Notes under the pieces: generated by a model
Seen by the model: only the letters and a program-made list of their open reading frames with translations
Told to the model about the DNA's origin: nothing
Database searches by the model: none
Position numbers and translations under genes: made by a program
From: Lepidurus packardi
Lineage: Eukaryota; Arthropoda; Branchiopoda; Notostraca; Triopsidae
DNA length: 64,000 nucleotides
NCBI GenBank assembly: GCA_023053545.1
Contig: JAKZAN010000039.1
Span: 697,001 to 761,000, forward strand
Direction of reading: 5' to 3'
Shown here: positions 1 to 12,414 of the stretch, piece by piece
Numbering within the stretch: position 1 is the stretch's first letter
How the letters are laid out: each line of letters starts with the position of its first letter

Positions 1-16
1 GTAAGGAATTAATTCA

Positions 17-55
17 GTAAGAAAGGAATTCAATCAATCCTAAAGAATTAATTCA
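17..55 (+). repeat. Example of the 39-bp variant monomer pair
   Basis: A diverged pair of monomers, 20 plus 19 bp, carrying GAATTC and the phrase caatcaatcc. It recurs dozens of times through arrays A and B and again in array C, nearly always complete. A variant in array B reads caatgaatcctgaag (for example near 25,378, 35,560, 36,826 and 44,070). Its repeated co-occurrence shows that amplification copied blocks of many monomers rather than single 20-bp units. Confidence 0.85.
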
Positions 56-1162
56 GTCCGTAAGGAAATAATTCGGTAAGAAAGGAATTCAATCAATCCT
101 AAAGAATTAATTCAGTCCGTAAGGAAATAATTCAGTCCGTAAGGAATTAATTCAGTCCGTAAGGAATTAATTCAGTCCGTAAGGAATTAATTAAATCCGT
201 AAGGATTTAATTCAGTCCGTAAGTAATTAATAAAATCCGTACGGAATTAATTCAGACCGTAAGGAATTAATTAAGTCCGTAAGGAATTAATTCAGTCCGT
301 AAGGAATTAATTCAGTCCGTAAGGAATTAATTCAGTCAGTAAGGAATTATTTCAGTCCGTACGGAATTAATTCAGTCCGTAAGGAATTAATTCAGTCCGT
401 AAGGATTTAATTCAGTCCGTAAGGTATTAATTCAGTCCGTAAGGAATTAATTCAGTCCGTAAGGAATTAATTCAGTCCGTAAGGAATTAATTCAGTCCGT
501 AAGGAATTAATTCGGTAAGAAAGGAATTCAGTCAATCCTAAAGAATTAATTCAGTCCGTAAGGAAATAATTCAGTCCGTAAGGAATTAATTCAGTCCGTA
601 AGGAATTAATTCAGTCCGTAAGGAATTAATTAAATCCGTAAGGAATTAATTCAGTCCGTAAGTAATTAATAAAATCCGTACGGAATTAATTCAGACCGTA
701 ACGAATTACATAAGTACGTAAGGAATTAATTCAGTCCGTAAGGAATTAATTCAGTCAGTAAGGAATTAATTCAGTCCGTAAGGAATTAATTCAGTCCGTA
801 TGAAATTAATTCAGTCCGTAAGGATTTAATTCAGTCCGTAAGGTATTAATTCAGTCCGTAAGGAATTAATTCATTCCTTACGGAATTAATTAAGTCCGTA
901 AGGAATTAATTCAGTCCGTAAGGAATTAATTCAGTAAGAAAGGAATTCAATCAATCCTAAAGAATTAATTCAGTCCGTAAGGAAATAATTCAGTCCGTAA
1001 TGAATAAGTTCAGTACGTATTGGATTAATTAAGTCCTAATGAATTAATTCAGTCCGTATGAAATTAATTCAGTCCGTAAGGAATTAATTAAGGAATTAAT
1101 TCAGTCCTTAAGGAATTAATTCAGTCCGTAAGGAATTATTTCAGTCCGTAATTAATTAATTC

Positions 1163-1196
1163 ATTCCTTACGGAATTAATTAAGTCCGTAAGGAAT
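1163..1196. repeat. Example of an inverted-monomer hairpin
   Basis: A reversed monomer faces a normal one, giving a perfect 12-bp inverted repeat. The left arm attccttacgga is at 1163-1174, the loop attaattaag at 1175-1184 and the right arm tccgtaaggaat at 1185-1196. The arrangement recurs throughout all three arrays, usually just after an attaattaattc or attaattcattc variant. It is densest in array C (61.2-62.8 kb). Hairpin or cruciform formation is an inference from the symmetry. Confidence 0.85.
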
Positions 1197-2187
1197 TAAT
1201 TCAGTCCGTAAGGAATTAATTCAGTCCGTAAGGAATTATTTCAGTCCGTAATTAATTAATTCATTCCTTACGGAATTAGTTAAGTCCATAAGGAATAATT
1301 TCAGTCTGTAAGGATTTAATTATGTCGGTAATGAATTAATTCAGTCCGTAAGGAATTAATTCAGTCCGTAAGGAATTAATTCAGTAAGAAAGGAATTCAA
1401 TCAATCCTAAAGAATTAATTCAGTCCGTAAGGAAATAATTCAGTCCGTAAGGAATTAATTCAGTCCGTAAGGAATTAATTAAGGAATTAATTAAGTCCGT
1501 AAGGAATTAATTCAGTCCGTAGGGAATTAATTCAGTCCGTAAGGAATTAATTCAGTAAGAAAGGAATTCAATCAATCCTAAAGAATTAATTCAGTCCGTA
1601 AGGAAATAATTAAGTCCGTAAAGATTTAATTCAGTCCGTAAGGTATTAATTCAGTCCGTAGTGAATTAATTAAGTCCGTAAGGAATTAATTAAGTCCGTA
1701 AGGTATTAATTCAGTCCGAAAGGAATTAATGAAGTCCGTAAGGAATTAATTCATTCCGTAAGGAATTATTTCAGTCCGTAATGAATTAATTCATTCCTTA
1801 CGGAATTAATTAAGTCCGTAAGGAATTAATTCAGTCCGTAAGGAATTAATTCAGTCCGTAAGGAATTAATTCAGTAAGAAAGGAATTCAATCAATCCTAA
1901 AGAATTAATTCAGTCCGTAAGGAAATAATTCAGTCCGTAATGAATAAGTTCAGTACGTATTGGATTAACTAAGTCCGTAATGAATTAATTCAGTCCGTAT
2001 GAAATTAATTAAGTCCTTAAGGAATTAATTCAGTAAGAAAGGAATTAGTACAGTCCGTAAGGAATTAATTCAGTCCGTAAGGAATTAATTCAGTCCGTAA
2101 GGAATTAATTCAGTCCGTAAGGAATTATTTCAGTCCGTAATTAATTAATTCATTCCTTACGGAATTAGTTAAGTCCATAAGGAATAA

Positions 2188-2214
2188 TTTTTTTTTTTTT
2201 TTTTTGTTTTTTTT
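2188..2214. repeat. Interrupted poly-T tract inside the satellite
   Basis: Eighteen T, one G and eight T replace the expected satellite. Sister copies of the preceding block (near 1,290 and 5,480) continue with tcagtctgtaaggattt; here the array resumes abruptly with gtccgtaagg. No other long homopolymer occurs in the arrays. It could be a poly(A) tail left on the minus strand by a degraded retroposon, filler DNA at a repair junction, or an assembly error. Confidence 0.8.
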
Positions 2215-2235
2215 GTCCGTAAGGAATTAATTCGG

Positions 2236-4855
2236 TAAGAAAGGAATTCAATCAATCCTAAAGAATTAATTCAGTCCGTAAGGAAATAATTCAGTCCGTA
2301 AGGAATTAATTCAGTCCGTAAGGAATTAATTCAGTCCGTAAGGAATTAATTCAGTCCGTAAGGAATTAATTCAGTCCGTAAGGAATTAATTCAGTCCGTA
2401 AGGATTTAATTCAGTCCGTAAGGTATTAATTCAGTCCGTAAGGAATTAATTCAGTCCGTAAGGAATTAATTCAGTCCGTAAGGAATTAATTCAGTCCGTA
2501 AGGAATTATTTCGGAAAGAAAGGAATTCAATCAATCCTAAAGAATTAATTCAGTCCGTAAGGAAGTAATTCAGTCCGTAAGGAATTAATTCAGTCCGTTA
2601 GGAATTAATTCAGTCCATAAGGAATTAATTCAGTCCGTATGAAATTAATTCAGTCCGTAAGGAATTAATTAAGGAATTAATTCAGTCCGTAAGTAATTAA
2701 TTCAGTCCGTAAGGAATTATTTCAGTCCGTAAATAATTAATTCATTCCTTACGGAATTAATTAAGTCCGTAAGGAATTAATTCAGTCCGTAGGGAATTAA
2801 TTCAGTCCGTAAGGAATTAATTCAGTAAGAAGGAATTCAATCAATCCTAAAGAATTAATTCAGTCCGTAAGGGAATAATTAAGTCCGTAAGGATTTAATT
2901 CAGTCCGTAAGGTATTAATTCAGTCCGTAGTGAATTAATTAAGTCCGTAAGGAATTAATTAAGTCCGTAAGGTATTAATTCAGTCCGAAAGGAATTAATG
3001 AAGTCCGTAAGGAATTAATTCATTCCGTAAGGAATTATTTCAGTCCGTAATGAATTAATTCATTCCTTACGGAATTAATTAAGTCCGTAAGGAATTAATT
3101 CAGTCCGTAAGGAATTAATTCAGTAAGAAAGGAATTCAATCAATCCTAAAGAATTAATTCAGTCCGTAAGGAAATAATTCAGTCCGTAATGAATAAGTTC
3201 AGTACGTATTGGATTAATTAAGTCCTAATGAATTAATTCAGTCCGTATGAAATTAATTCAGTCCGTAAGGAATTAATTAAGGAATTAATTCAGTCCTTAA
3301 GGAATTAATTCAGTAAGAAAGGAATTAATACAGTCCGTAAGGAATTAATTAAGGAATTGATTCAGTCCGTAAGGAATTAATTCAGTAAGTAAAGAATTAA
3401 TTCAGTGCGTAAGGAATTAATTCAGTCCGTAAGGATTTAATTCAGTCCGTAAGAAATTGATTCAGTCCGTAAGAAATTAATTCAGTCCGTAATGGATTAA
3501 TTAAGTCCGTAATGAGTTAATTCATTCCGTATGAAATTAATTCAGTAAGAAAGGAATTCAATCAATCCTAAAGAATTAATTCAGTCCGAAAGGAAATAAT
3601 TCAGTCCGTAAGGAATTAATTCAGTCCGTAAGGAAATAATTCAGTCCGTAAGGAATTAATTCAGTCCGTAAGGAATTAATTCAGTCCGTAAGGAATTAAT
3701 TCAGTCCGTAAGGATTTAATTCAGTCCGTAAGGTATTAATTCAGTCCGTAAGGAATTAATTCAGTCCGTAAGGAATTAATTCAGTCCGTAAGGAATTAAT
3801 TCAGTCCGTAAGGAATTATTTCGGAAAGAAAGGAATTCAATCAATCCTAAAGAATTAATTCAGTCCGTAAGGAAATAATTCAGTCCGTAAGGAATTAATT
3901 CAGTCCGTTAGGAATTAATTCAGTCCATAAGGAATTAATTCAGTCCGTATGAAATTAATTCAGTCCGTAAGGAATTAATTAAGGAATTAATTCAGTCCGT
4001 AAGTAATTAATTCAGTCCGTAAGGAATTATTTCAGTCCGTAATTAATTAATTCATTCCTTACGGAATTAATTAAGTCCGTAAGGAATTAATTCAGTCCGT
4101 AGGGAATTAATTCAGTCCGTAAGGAATTAATTCAGTAAGAAGGAATTCAATCAATCCTAAAGAATTAATTCAGTCCGTAAGGGAATAATTAAGTCCGTAA
4201 GGATTTAATTCAGTCCGTAAGGTATTAATTCAGTCCGTAGTGAATTAATTAAGTCCGTAAGGAATTAATTAAGTCCGTAAGGTATTAATTCAGTCCGAAA
4301 GGAATTAATGAAGTCCGTAAGGAATTAATTCATTCCGTAAGGAATTATTTCAGTCCGTAATGAATTAATTCATTCCTTACGGAATTAATTAAGTCCGTAA
4401 GGAATTAATTCAGTCCGTAAGGAATTAATTCAGTAAGAAAGGAATTCAATCAATCCTAAAGAATTAATTCAGTCCGTAAGGAAATAATTCAGTCCGTAAT
4501 GAATAAGTTCAGTACGTATTGGATTAATTAAGTCCTAATGAATTAATTCAGTCCGTATGAAATTAATTCAGTCCGTAAGGAATTAATTAAGGAATTAATT
4601 CAGTCCTTAAGGAATTAATTCAGTAAGAAAGGAATTAATACAGTCCGTAAGGAATTAATTAAGGAATTGATTCAGTCCGTAAGGAATTAATTCAGTAAGT
4701 AAAGAATTAATTCAGTGCGTAAGGAATTAATTCAGTCCGTAAGGATTTAATTCAGTCCGTAAGAAATTGATTCAGTCCGTAAGAAATTAATTCAGTCCGT
4801 AATGGATTAATTAAGTCCGTAATGAGTTAATTCAGTCCGTATGAAATTAATTCAG
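2236..4855 (+). repeat. 1,310-bp tandem duplication in array A
   Basis: Two head-to-tail copies, roughly 2,236-3,545 and 3,546-4,855. Rare variants recur exactly 1,310 bp apart: gtccgttagg at 2593 and 3903, the one-base-deleted gtaagaagg at 2825 and 4135, and aagaaattga at 3451 and 4761. Part of the same variant order reappears more loosely near 6.1-6.9 kb. The copies are nearly identical, so the duplication is recent or maintained by conversion. Confidence 0.85.
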
Positions 4856-7800
4856 TAAGAAAGGAATTCAATCAATCCTAAAGAATTAATTCAGTCCGAA
4901 AGGAAATAATTCAGTCCGTAAGGAATTAATTCAGTCCGTAAGGAATTAATTCAGTCCGTGAGGAATTAATTAAGTCCGTAAGGAATTAATTCAGTCCGTA
5001 AAGAATTAATTCTGTCCGTAAGGAATTAATTCAGTCCGTAACGTATTAATTCAGTCCGTAAGGAATTAATTCAGTCCGTAAGGTATTAATTCAGTCCGTT
5101 AGGTATTAGTTCAGTCCGTAAGGAATTAATTCAGTCCGTAAGGAATTAATTCAGTCCGTAATGAATAAGTTCAGTACGTATTGGATTAATTAAGTCCGTA
5201 ATGAATTAATTCAGTCCGTATGAAATTAATTCAGTCCGTAAGGAATTAATTAAGGAATTAATTCAGTCCGTAAGGAATTAATTCAGTAAGAAAGGAATTA
5301 ATACAGTCCGTAAGGAATTAATTCAGTCCGTAAGGAATTAATTCAGTCCGTAAGGAATTAATTCAGTCCGTAAGGAATTAATTCAGTCCGTAAGGAATTA
5401 ATTCAGTCCGTAAGGAATTATTTCAGTCCGTAATTAATTAATTCATTCCTTACGGAATTAGTTAAGTCCATAAGGAATAATTTCAGTCTGTAAGGATTTA
5501 ATTATGTCGGTAATGAATTAATTCAGTCCGCAAGGAATTAATTCAGTCCGTAAGGAATTAATTCAGTAAGAAAGGAATTCAATCAATCCTAAAGAATTAA
5601 TTCAGTCCGTAAGGAAATAATTAAGTCCGTAAGGAATTATTTCAGTCCGTAAGGAATTAATTCAGTCCGTAAGGAATTAATTCGGTAAGAAAGGAATTAA
5701 TTCAGTCCGTAAGGAATTAATTCAGTCCGTAAGGAATTAATTCAGTCCGTAAGGATTTAATTCAGTCCGTAAGGTATTAATTCAGTCCGTAAGGAATTAA
5801 TTCAGTCCGTAATTAATTAATTCAGTCCGTAAGGAATTAATTCAGTCCGTAAGGAATTAATTCAGTCCGTAATTAATTAATTCAGTCCGTAAGGAATTAA
5901 TTCAGTCCGTAAGGAATTAATTCAGTCCGTATGAAATTAATTCAGTCCGTAAGGAATTAATTAAGGAATTAATTCAGTCCGTAAGTAATTAATTCAGTCC
6001 GTAAGGAATTATTTCAGTCCGTAATTAATTAATTCATTCCTTACGGAATTAATTAAGTCCGTAAGGAATTAATTCAGTCCGTAGGGAATTAATTCAGTCC
6101 GTAAGGAATTAATTCAGTAAGAAAGGAATTCAATCAATCCTAAAGAATTAATTCAGTCCGTAAGGAAATAATTAAGTCCGTAAGGAATTAATTCAGTCCG
6201 TAAGGAATTAATTCTGTCCGTAAAGATTTAATTCAGTCCGTAAGGTATTAATTCAGTCCGTAGTGAATTAATTAAGTCCGTAAGGAATTAATTAAGTCCG
6301 TAAGGTATTAATTCAGTCCGAAAGGAATTAATGAAGTCCGTAAGGAATTAATTCATTCCGTAAGGAATTATTTCAGTCCGTAATGAATTAATTCATTCCT
6401 TACGGAATTAATTAAGTCCGTAAGGAATTAATTCAGTCCGTAAGTAATTAATTCAGTAAGAAAGGAATTCAATCAATCCTAAAGAATTAATTCAGTCCGT
6501 AAGGAAATAATTCAGTCCGTAATGAATAAGTTCAGTACGTATTGGATTAATTAAGTCCTAATGAATTAATTCAGTCCGTATGAAATTAATTCAGTCCGTA
6601 AGGAATTAATTAAGGAATTAATTCAGTCCTTAAGGAATTAATTCAGTAAGAAAGGAATTAATACAGTCCGTAAGGAATTAATTAAGGAATTGATTCAGTC
6701 CGTAAGGAATTAATTCAGTAAGTAAAGAATTAATTCAGTGCGTAAGGAATTAATTCAGTCCGTAAGGAATTGATTCAGTCCGTAAGAAATTAATTCAGTC
6801 CGTAATGGATTAATTAAGTCCGTAATGAGTTAATTCAGTCCGTATGAAATTAATTCAGTAAGAAAGGAATTCAATCAATCCTAAAGAATTAATTCAGTCC
6901 GAAAGGAAATAATTCAGTCCGTAAGGAATTAATTCAGTCCGTAAGGAATTAATTCAGTCCGTGAGGAATTAATTAAGTCCGTAAGGAATTAATTCAGTCC
7001 GTAAAGAATTAATTCTGTCCGTAAGGAATTAATTCAGTCCGTAACGTATTAATTCAGTCCGTAAGGAATTAATTCAGTCCGTAAGGTATTAATTCAGTCC
7101 GTTAGGTATTAGTTCAGTCCGTAAGGAATTAATTCAGTCCGTAAGGAATTAATTCAGTTCGTAATGAATAAGTTCAGTACGTATTGGATTAATTAAGTCC
7201 GTAATGAATTAATTCAGTCCGTATGAAATTAATTCAGTCCGTAAGGAATTAATTAAGGAATTAATTCAGTCCGTAATTAATTAATTCAGTAAGAAAGGAA
7301 TTAATACAGTCCGTAAGGAATTAATTCAGTCCGTAAGGAATTATTTCAGTCCGTAATTAATTAATTCATTCCTTACGGAATTAGTTAAGTCCATAAGGAA
7401 TAATTTCAGTCTGTAAGGATTTAATTATGTCGGTAATGAATTAATTCAGTCCGCAAGGAATTAATTCAGTCCGTAAGGAATTAATTCAGTAAGAAAGGAA
7501 TTCAATCAATCCTAAAGAATTAATTCAGTCCGTAAGGAAACAATTAAGTCCGTAAGGAATTAATTCAGTCCGTAAGGAATTAATTCAGTCCGTAAGGAAT
7601 TAATTCGGTAAGAAAGGAATTAATTCAGTCCGTAAGGAATTAATTCAGTCCGTAAGGAATTAATTCAGTCCGTAAGGATTTAATTCAGTCCGTAAGGTAT
7701 TAATTCAGTCCGTAAGGAATTAATTCAGTCCGTAAGGAATTAATTCAGTCCGTAAGGAATTAATTCAGTCCGTAAGGAATTAATTCGGTAAGAAAGGAAT

Positions 7801-10800
7801 TCAATCAATCCTAAAGAATTAATTCAGTCCGTAAGGAAATAATTCAGTCCGTAAGGAATTAATTCAGTCCGTAAGGAATTAATTCAGTCCGTAAGGAATT
7901 AATTCAGTCCGTAAGGAATTAATTCAGTCCGTAAGGAATTAATTCAGTCAGTAAGGAATTAATTCAGTCCGTAAGGAATTAATTCAGTCCGTATGAAATT
8001 AATTCAGTCCGTAAGGAATTAATTCAGTCCGTAAGGAATTAATTCAGTCCGTAAGGAATTAATTCAGTCCGTAAGGAATTAATTCAGTCCGTAAGGAAAT
8101 AATTCAGTCCGTAAGGAATTAATTCAGTCCGTAAGGAATTAATTCAGTCCGTAAGGAATTAATTAATTAAGTAAGGAGTTAATTCAGTCCGTAAGGAATT
8201 ATTTCTGTCCGTAAGGATTTAATTCAGTCCGTAAGGTATTAATTCAGTCCGTAAAGAATTAATTCAGTCCGTAAGTAATTAATAAAATCCGTAAGGAATT
8301 AATTCAGTCCGTAAGGAATTAATTCAGTCCGTAAGGAATTAATTCGGTAAGAAAGGAATTCAGTCAATCATAAAGAATTAATTCAGTCCGTAAGGAAATA
8401 ATTCAGTCCGTCAGGAATTAATTCAGTCCGTAAGGAATTAATTCAGACCGTAAGGAATTAATTAAGTCCGTAAGGAATTAATTCAGTCCGTAAGTAGTTA
8501 ATAAAATCCGTACGGAATTAATTCAGACCGTAAGGAATTAATTCAGTCCGTAAGGAATTAATTCAGTCAGTAAGGAATTAATTCAGTCCGTAAGAAATTA
8601 ATTCAGTCCGTATGAAATTAATTCAGTCCGTAAGGAATTAATTAAGGAATTAATTCAGTCCGTAAGTAATTAATTCAGTCCGTAAGGAATTATTTCAGTC
8701 CGTAATTAATTAATTCATTCCTTACGGAATTAATTAAGTCCGTAAGGAATTAATTCAGTCCGTAAGGAATTAATTCAGTCCGTAAGGAATTAATTCAGCC
8801 CGTAAGGAATCAATTCAGTCCGTAAGGAATTAATTCAGTCAGTAAGGAATTAATTCAGTCCGTAAGGAATTAATTCAGTCCGTATGAAATTAATTCAGTC
8901 CGTAAGGAATTAATTCAGTCCGTAAGGAATTAATTCAGTCCGTAAGGAATTAATTCAATCCGTAAGGAATTAATTCAGTCCGTAAGGAAATAATTCAGTC
9001 CGTAAGGAATTAATTCAGTCCGTAAGGAATTAATTCAGTCCGTTAGGAATTAATTAATTAAGTAAGGAGTTAATTCAGTCCGTAAGGAATTATTTATGTC
9101 CGTAAGGATTTAATTCAGTCCGTAAGGTATTAATTCAGTCCGTAAAGAATTAATTCAGTCCGTAAGTAATTAATAAAATCCGTACGGAATTAATTCAGAC
9201 CGTGAAGAATTAATTAAGTACGTAAGGAATTAATTAAGTCCGTAAGGAATTAATTCAGTCCGTAAGGAATTAATTCAGTCCGTAAGGAATTAATTCAGTC
9301 CGTAAGGAATTAATTAAATCCGTAAAGAATTAATTCAGTCCGTAAGTAATAAATAAAATCCGTACGAAATTAATTCAGTCCGTAAGGAATTAATTCAGTC
9401 CGTAAGGAATTAATTCAGTCAGTAAGGAATTAATTCAGTCCGTAAGGAATTAATTCAGTCCGTATGAAATTAATTCAGTCCGTAAGGAATTAATTAAGGA
9501 ATTAATTCAGTCCGTAAGTAATTAATTCAGTCCGTAAGGAATTATTTCAGTCCGTAATTAATTAATTCATTCCTTAGGGAATTAATTAAGTCCGTAAGGA
9601 ATTAATTCAGTCCGTAAGGAATTAATTCAGTCCGTATGAAATTAATTCAGTCCGTAAGGAATTAATTCAGTCCGTAAGGAATTAATTCAGTCCGTAAGGA
9701 ATTAATTCAGTCCGTAAGGAATTAGTTCAGTAAGAAAGGAATTCAATCAATCCTAAAGAATTAATTCAGTCCGTAAGGAAATAATTCAGTCCGTAAGGAA
9801 TTAATTCAGTCCGTAAGGAATTAATTCAGTCCGCAAGGAATTAATTAATTAAGTAAGGAGTTAATTCAGTCCGTAAGGAATTATTTCTGTCCGTAAGGAT
9901 TTAATTCAGTCCGTAAGGTATTAATTCAGTCCGTAAAGAATTAATTCAGTCCGTAAGTAATTAATAAAATCCGTACGGAATTAATTCAGACCGTGAAGAA
10001 TTAATTAAGTACGTAAGGAATTAATTAAGTCCGTAAGGAATTAATTCAGTCCGTAAGGAATTAATTCAGTCCGTAAGGAATTAATTAAGTCCGTAAGGAA
10101 TTAATTAAATCCGTAAGGAATTAATTCAGTCCGTAAGTAATAAATAAAATCCGTACGAAATTAATTCAGTCCGTAAGGAATTAATTCAGTCCGTAAGGAA
10201 TTAATTCAGTCAGTAAGGAATTAATTCAGTCCGTAAGGAATTAATTCAGTCCGTATGAAATTAATTCAGTCCGTAAGGAATTAATTAAGGAATTAATTCA
10301 GTCCGTAAGTAATTAATTCAGTCCGTAAGGAATTATTTCAGTCCGTAATTAATTAATTCATTCCTTACGGAATTAGTTAAGTCCGTAAGGAATTAATTCA
10401 GTCCGTAAGGAATTAATTCAGTCCGTAAGGAATTAATTCAGTCCGTAAGGAATTAATTCAGTCCGTAAGGAATTAATTCAGTCCGTAAGGAATTAATTCA
10501 GTCAGTAAGGAATTAGTTCAATCCGTAAGGAATTAATTCAGTCCGTATGAAATTAAATCAGTCCGTAAGGAATTAATTAAGGAATTAATTCAGTCCGTAA
10601 GTAATTAATTCAGTCCGTAAGGAATTATTTCAGTCCGTAATTAATTAATTCATTCCTTACGGAATTAATTAAGTCCGTAAGGAATTAATTCAGTCCGTAA
10701 GGAATTAATTCAGTCCGTAAGGAATTAATTCAGTCCGTAAGGAATTAATTCAGTAAGAAAGGAATTCAATCAATCCTAAAGAATTAATTCAGTCCGTAAG

Positions 10801-12414
10801 GAAATAATTCAGTCCGTAAGGAATTAATTCAGTCCGTAAGGAATTAATTCAGTCCGTAAGGAATTAATTCAGTCCGTAAGGAATTAATTCAGTCCGTAAG
10901 GAATTAATTCAGTCCGTAAGGAATTAATTCAGTCAGTAAGGAATTAATTCAGTCCGTAAGGAATTAATTCAGTCCGTATGAAATTAATTCAGTCCGTAAG
11001 GAATTAATTCAGTCCGTAAGGAATTAATTCAGTCCGTAAGGAATTAATTCAGTCCGTAAGGAATTAATTCAGTCCGTAAGGAAATAATTCAGTCCGTAAG
11101 GAATTAATTCAGTCCGTAAGGAATTAATTCAGTCCGTAAGGAATTAATTAATTAAGTAAGGAGTTAATTCAGTCCGTAAGGAATTATTTCTGTCCGTAAG
11201 GATTTAATTCAGTCCGTAAGGTATTAATTCAGTCCGTAAAGAATTAATTCAGTCCGTAAGTAATTAATAAAATCCGTAAGGAATTAATTCAGTCCGTAAG
11301 GAATTAATTCGGTAAGAAAGGAATTCAGTCAATCCTAAAGAATTAATTCAGTCCGTAAGGAAATAATTCAGTCCGTAAGGAATTAATTCAGTCCATAAGG
11401 AATTAATTCAGTCCGTAAGGAATTAATTAAATCCGTAAGGAATTAATTCAGTCCGTAAGTAATAAATAAAATCCGTACGAAATTAATTCAGTCCGTAAGG
11501 AATTAATTCAGTCCGTAAGGAATTAATTCAGTCAGTAAGGAATTAATTCAGTCCGTAAGAAATTAATTCAGTCCGTATGAAATTAATTCAGTCCGTAAGG
11601 AAATATTTCAGTCCGTAATTAATTAATTCATTCCTTACGGAATTAATTAAGTCCGTAAGGAATTAATTCAGTCCGTAAGGAATTAATTCAGTCCGTAAGG
11701 AATTAATTCAGCCCGTAAGGAATTAATTCAGTCCGTAAGGAATTATTTCAGTCCGTAATTAATTAATTCATTCCTTACGGAATTAATTAAGTCCGTAAGG
11801 AATTAATTCAGTCCGTAAGGAATTAATTCAGTCCGTAAGGAATTAATTCAGCCCGTAAGGAATTAATTCAGTCCGTAAGGAATTAATTCAGTCAGTAAGG
11901 AATTAATTCAGTCCGTAAGGAATTAATTCAGTCCGTATGAAATTAATTCAGTCCGTAAGGAATTAATTCAGTCCGTAAGGAATTAATTCAGTCCGTAAGG
12001 AATTAATTCAGTCCGTAAGGAATTAATTCAGTCCGTAAGGAAATAATTCAGTCCGTAAGGAATTAATTCAGTCCGTAAGGAATTAATTCAGTCCGTTAGG
12101 AATTAATTAATTAAGTAAGGAGTTAATTCAGTCCGTAAGGAATTAATTCAGTCCGTAAAGAATTAATTCAGTCCGTAAGTAATTAATAAAATCCGTACGG
12201 AATTAATTCAGACCGTGAAGAATTAATTAAGTACGTAAGGAATTAATTAAGTCCGTAAGGAATTAATTCAGTCCGTAAGGAATTAATTCAGTCCGTAAGG
12301 AATTAATTCAGTCCGTAAGGAATTAATTAAATCCGTAAAGAATTAATTCAGTCCGTAAGTAATAAATAAAATCCGTACGAAATTAATTCAGTCCGTAAGG
12401 AATTAATTCAGTCC

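Noticed and set aside
2188..2214. RNA polymerase III terminator or bacterial terminator
   Set aside because: There is no upstream Pol III gene or GC-rich stem; it stands alone in satellite.
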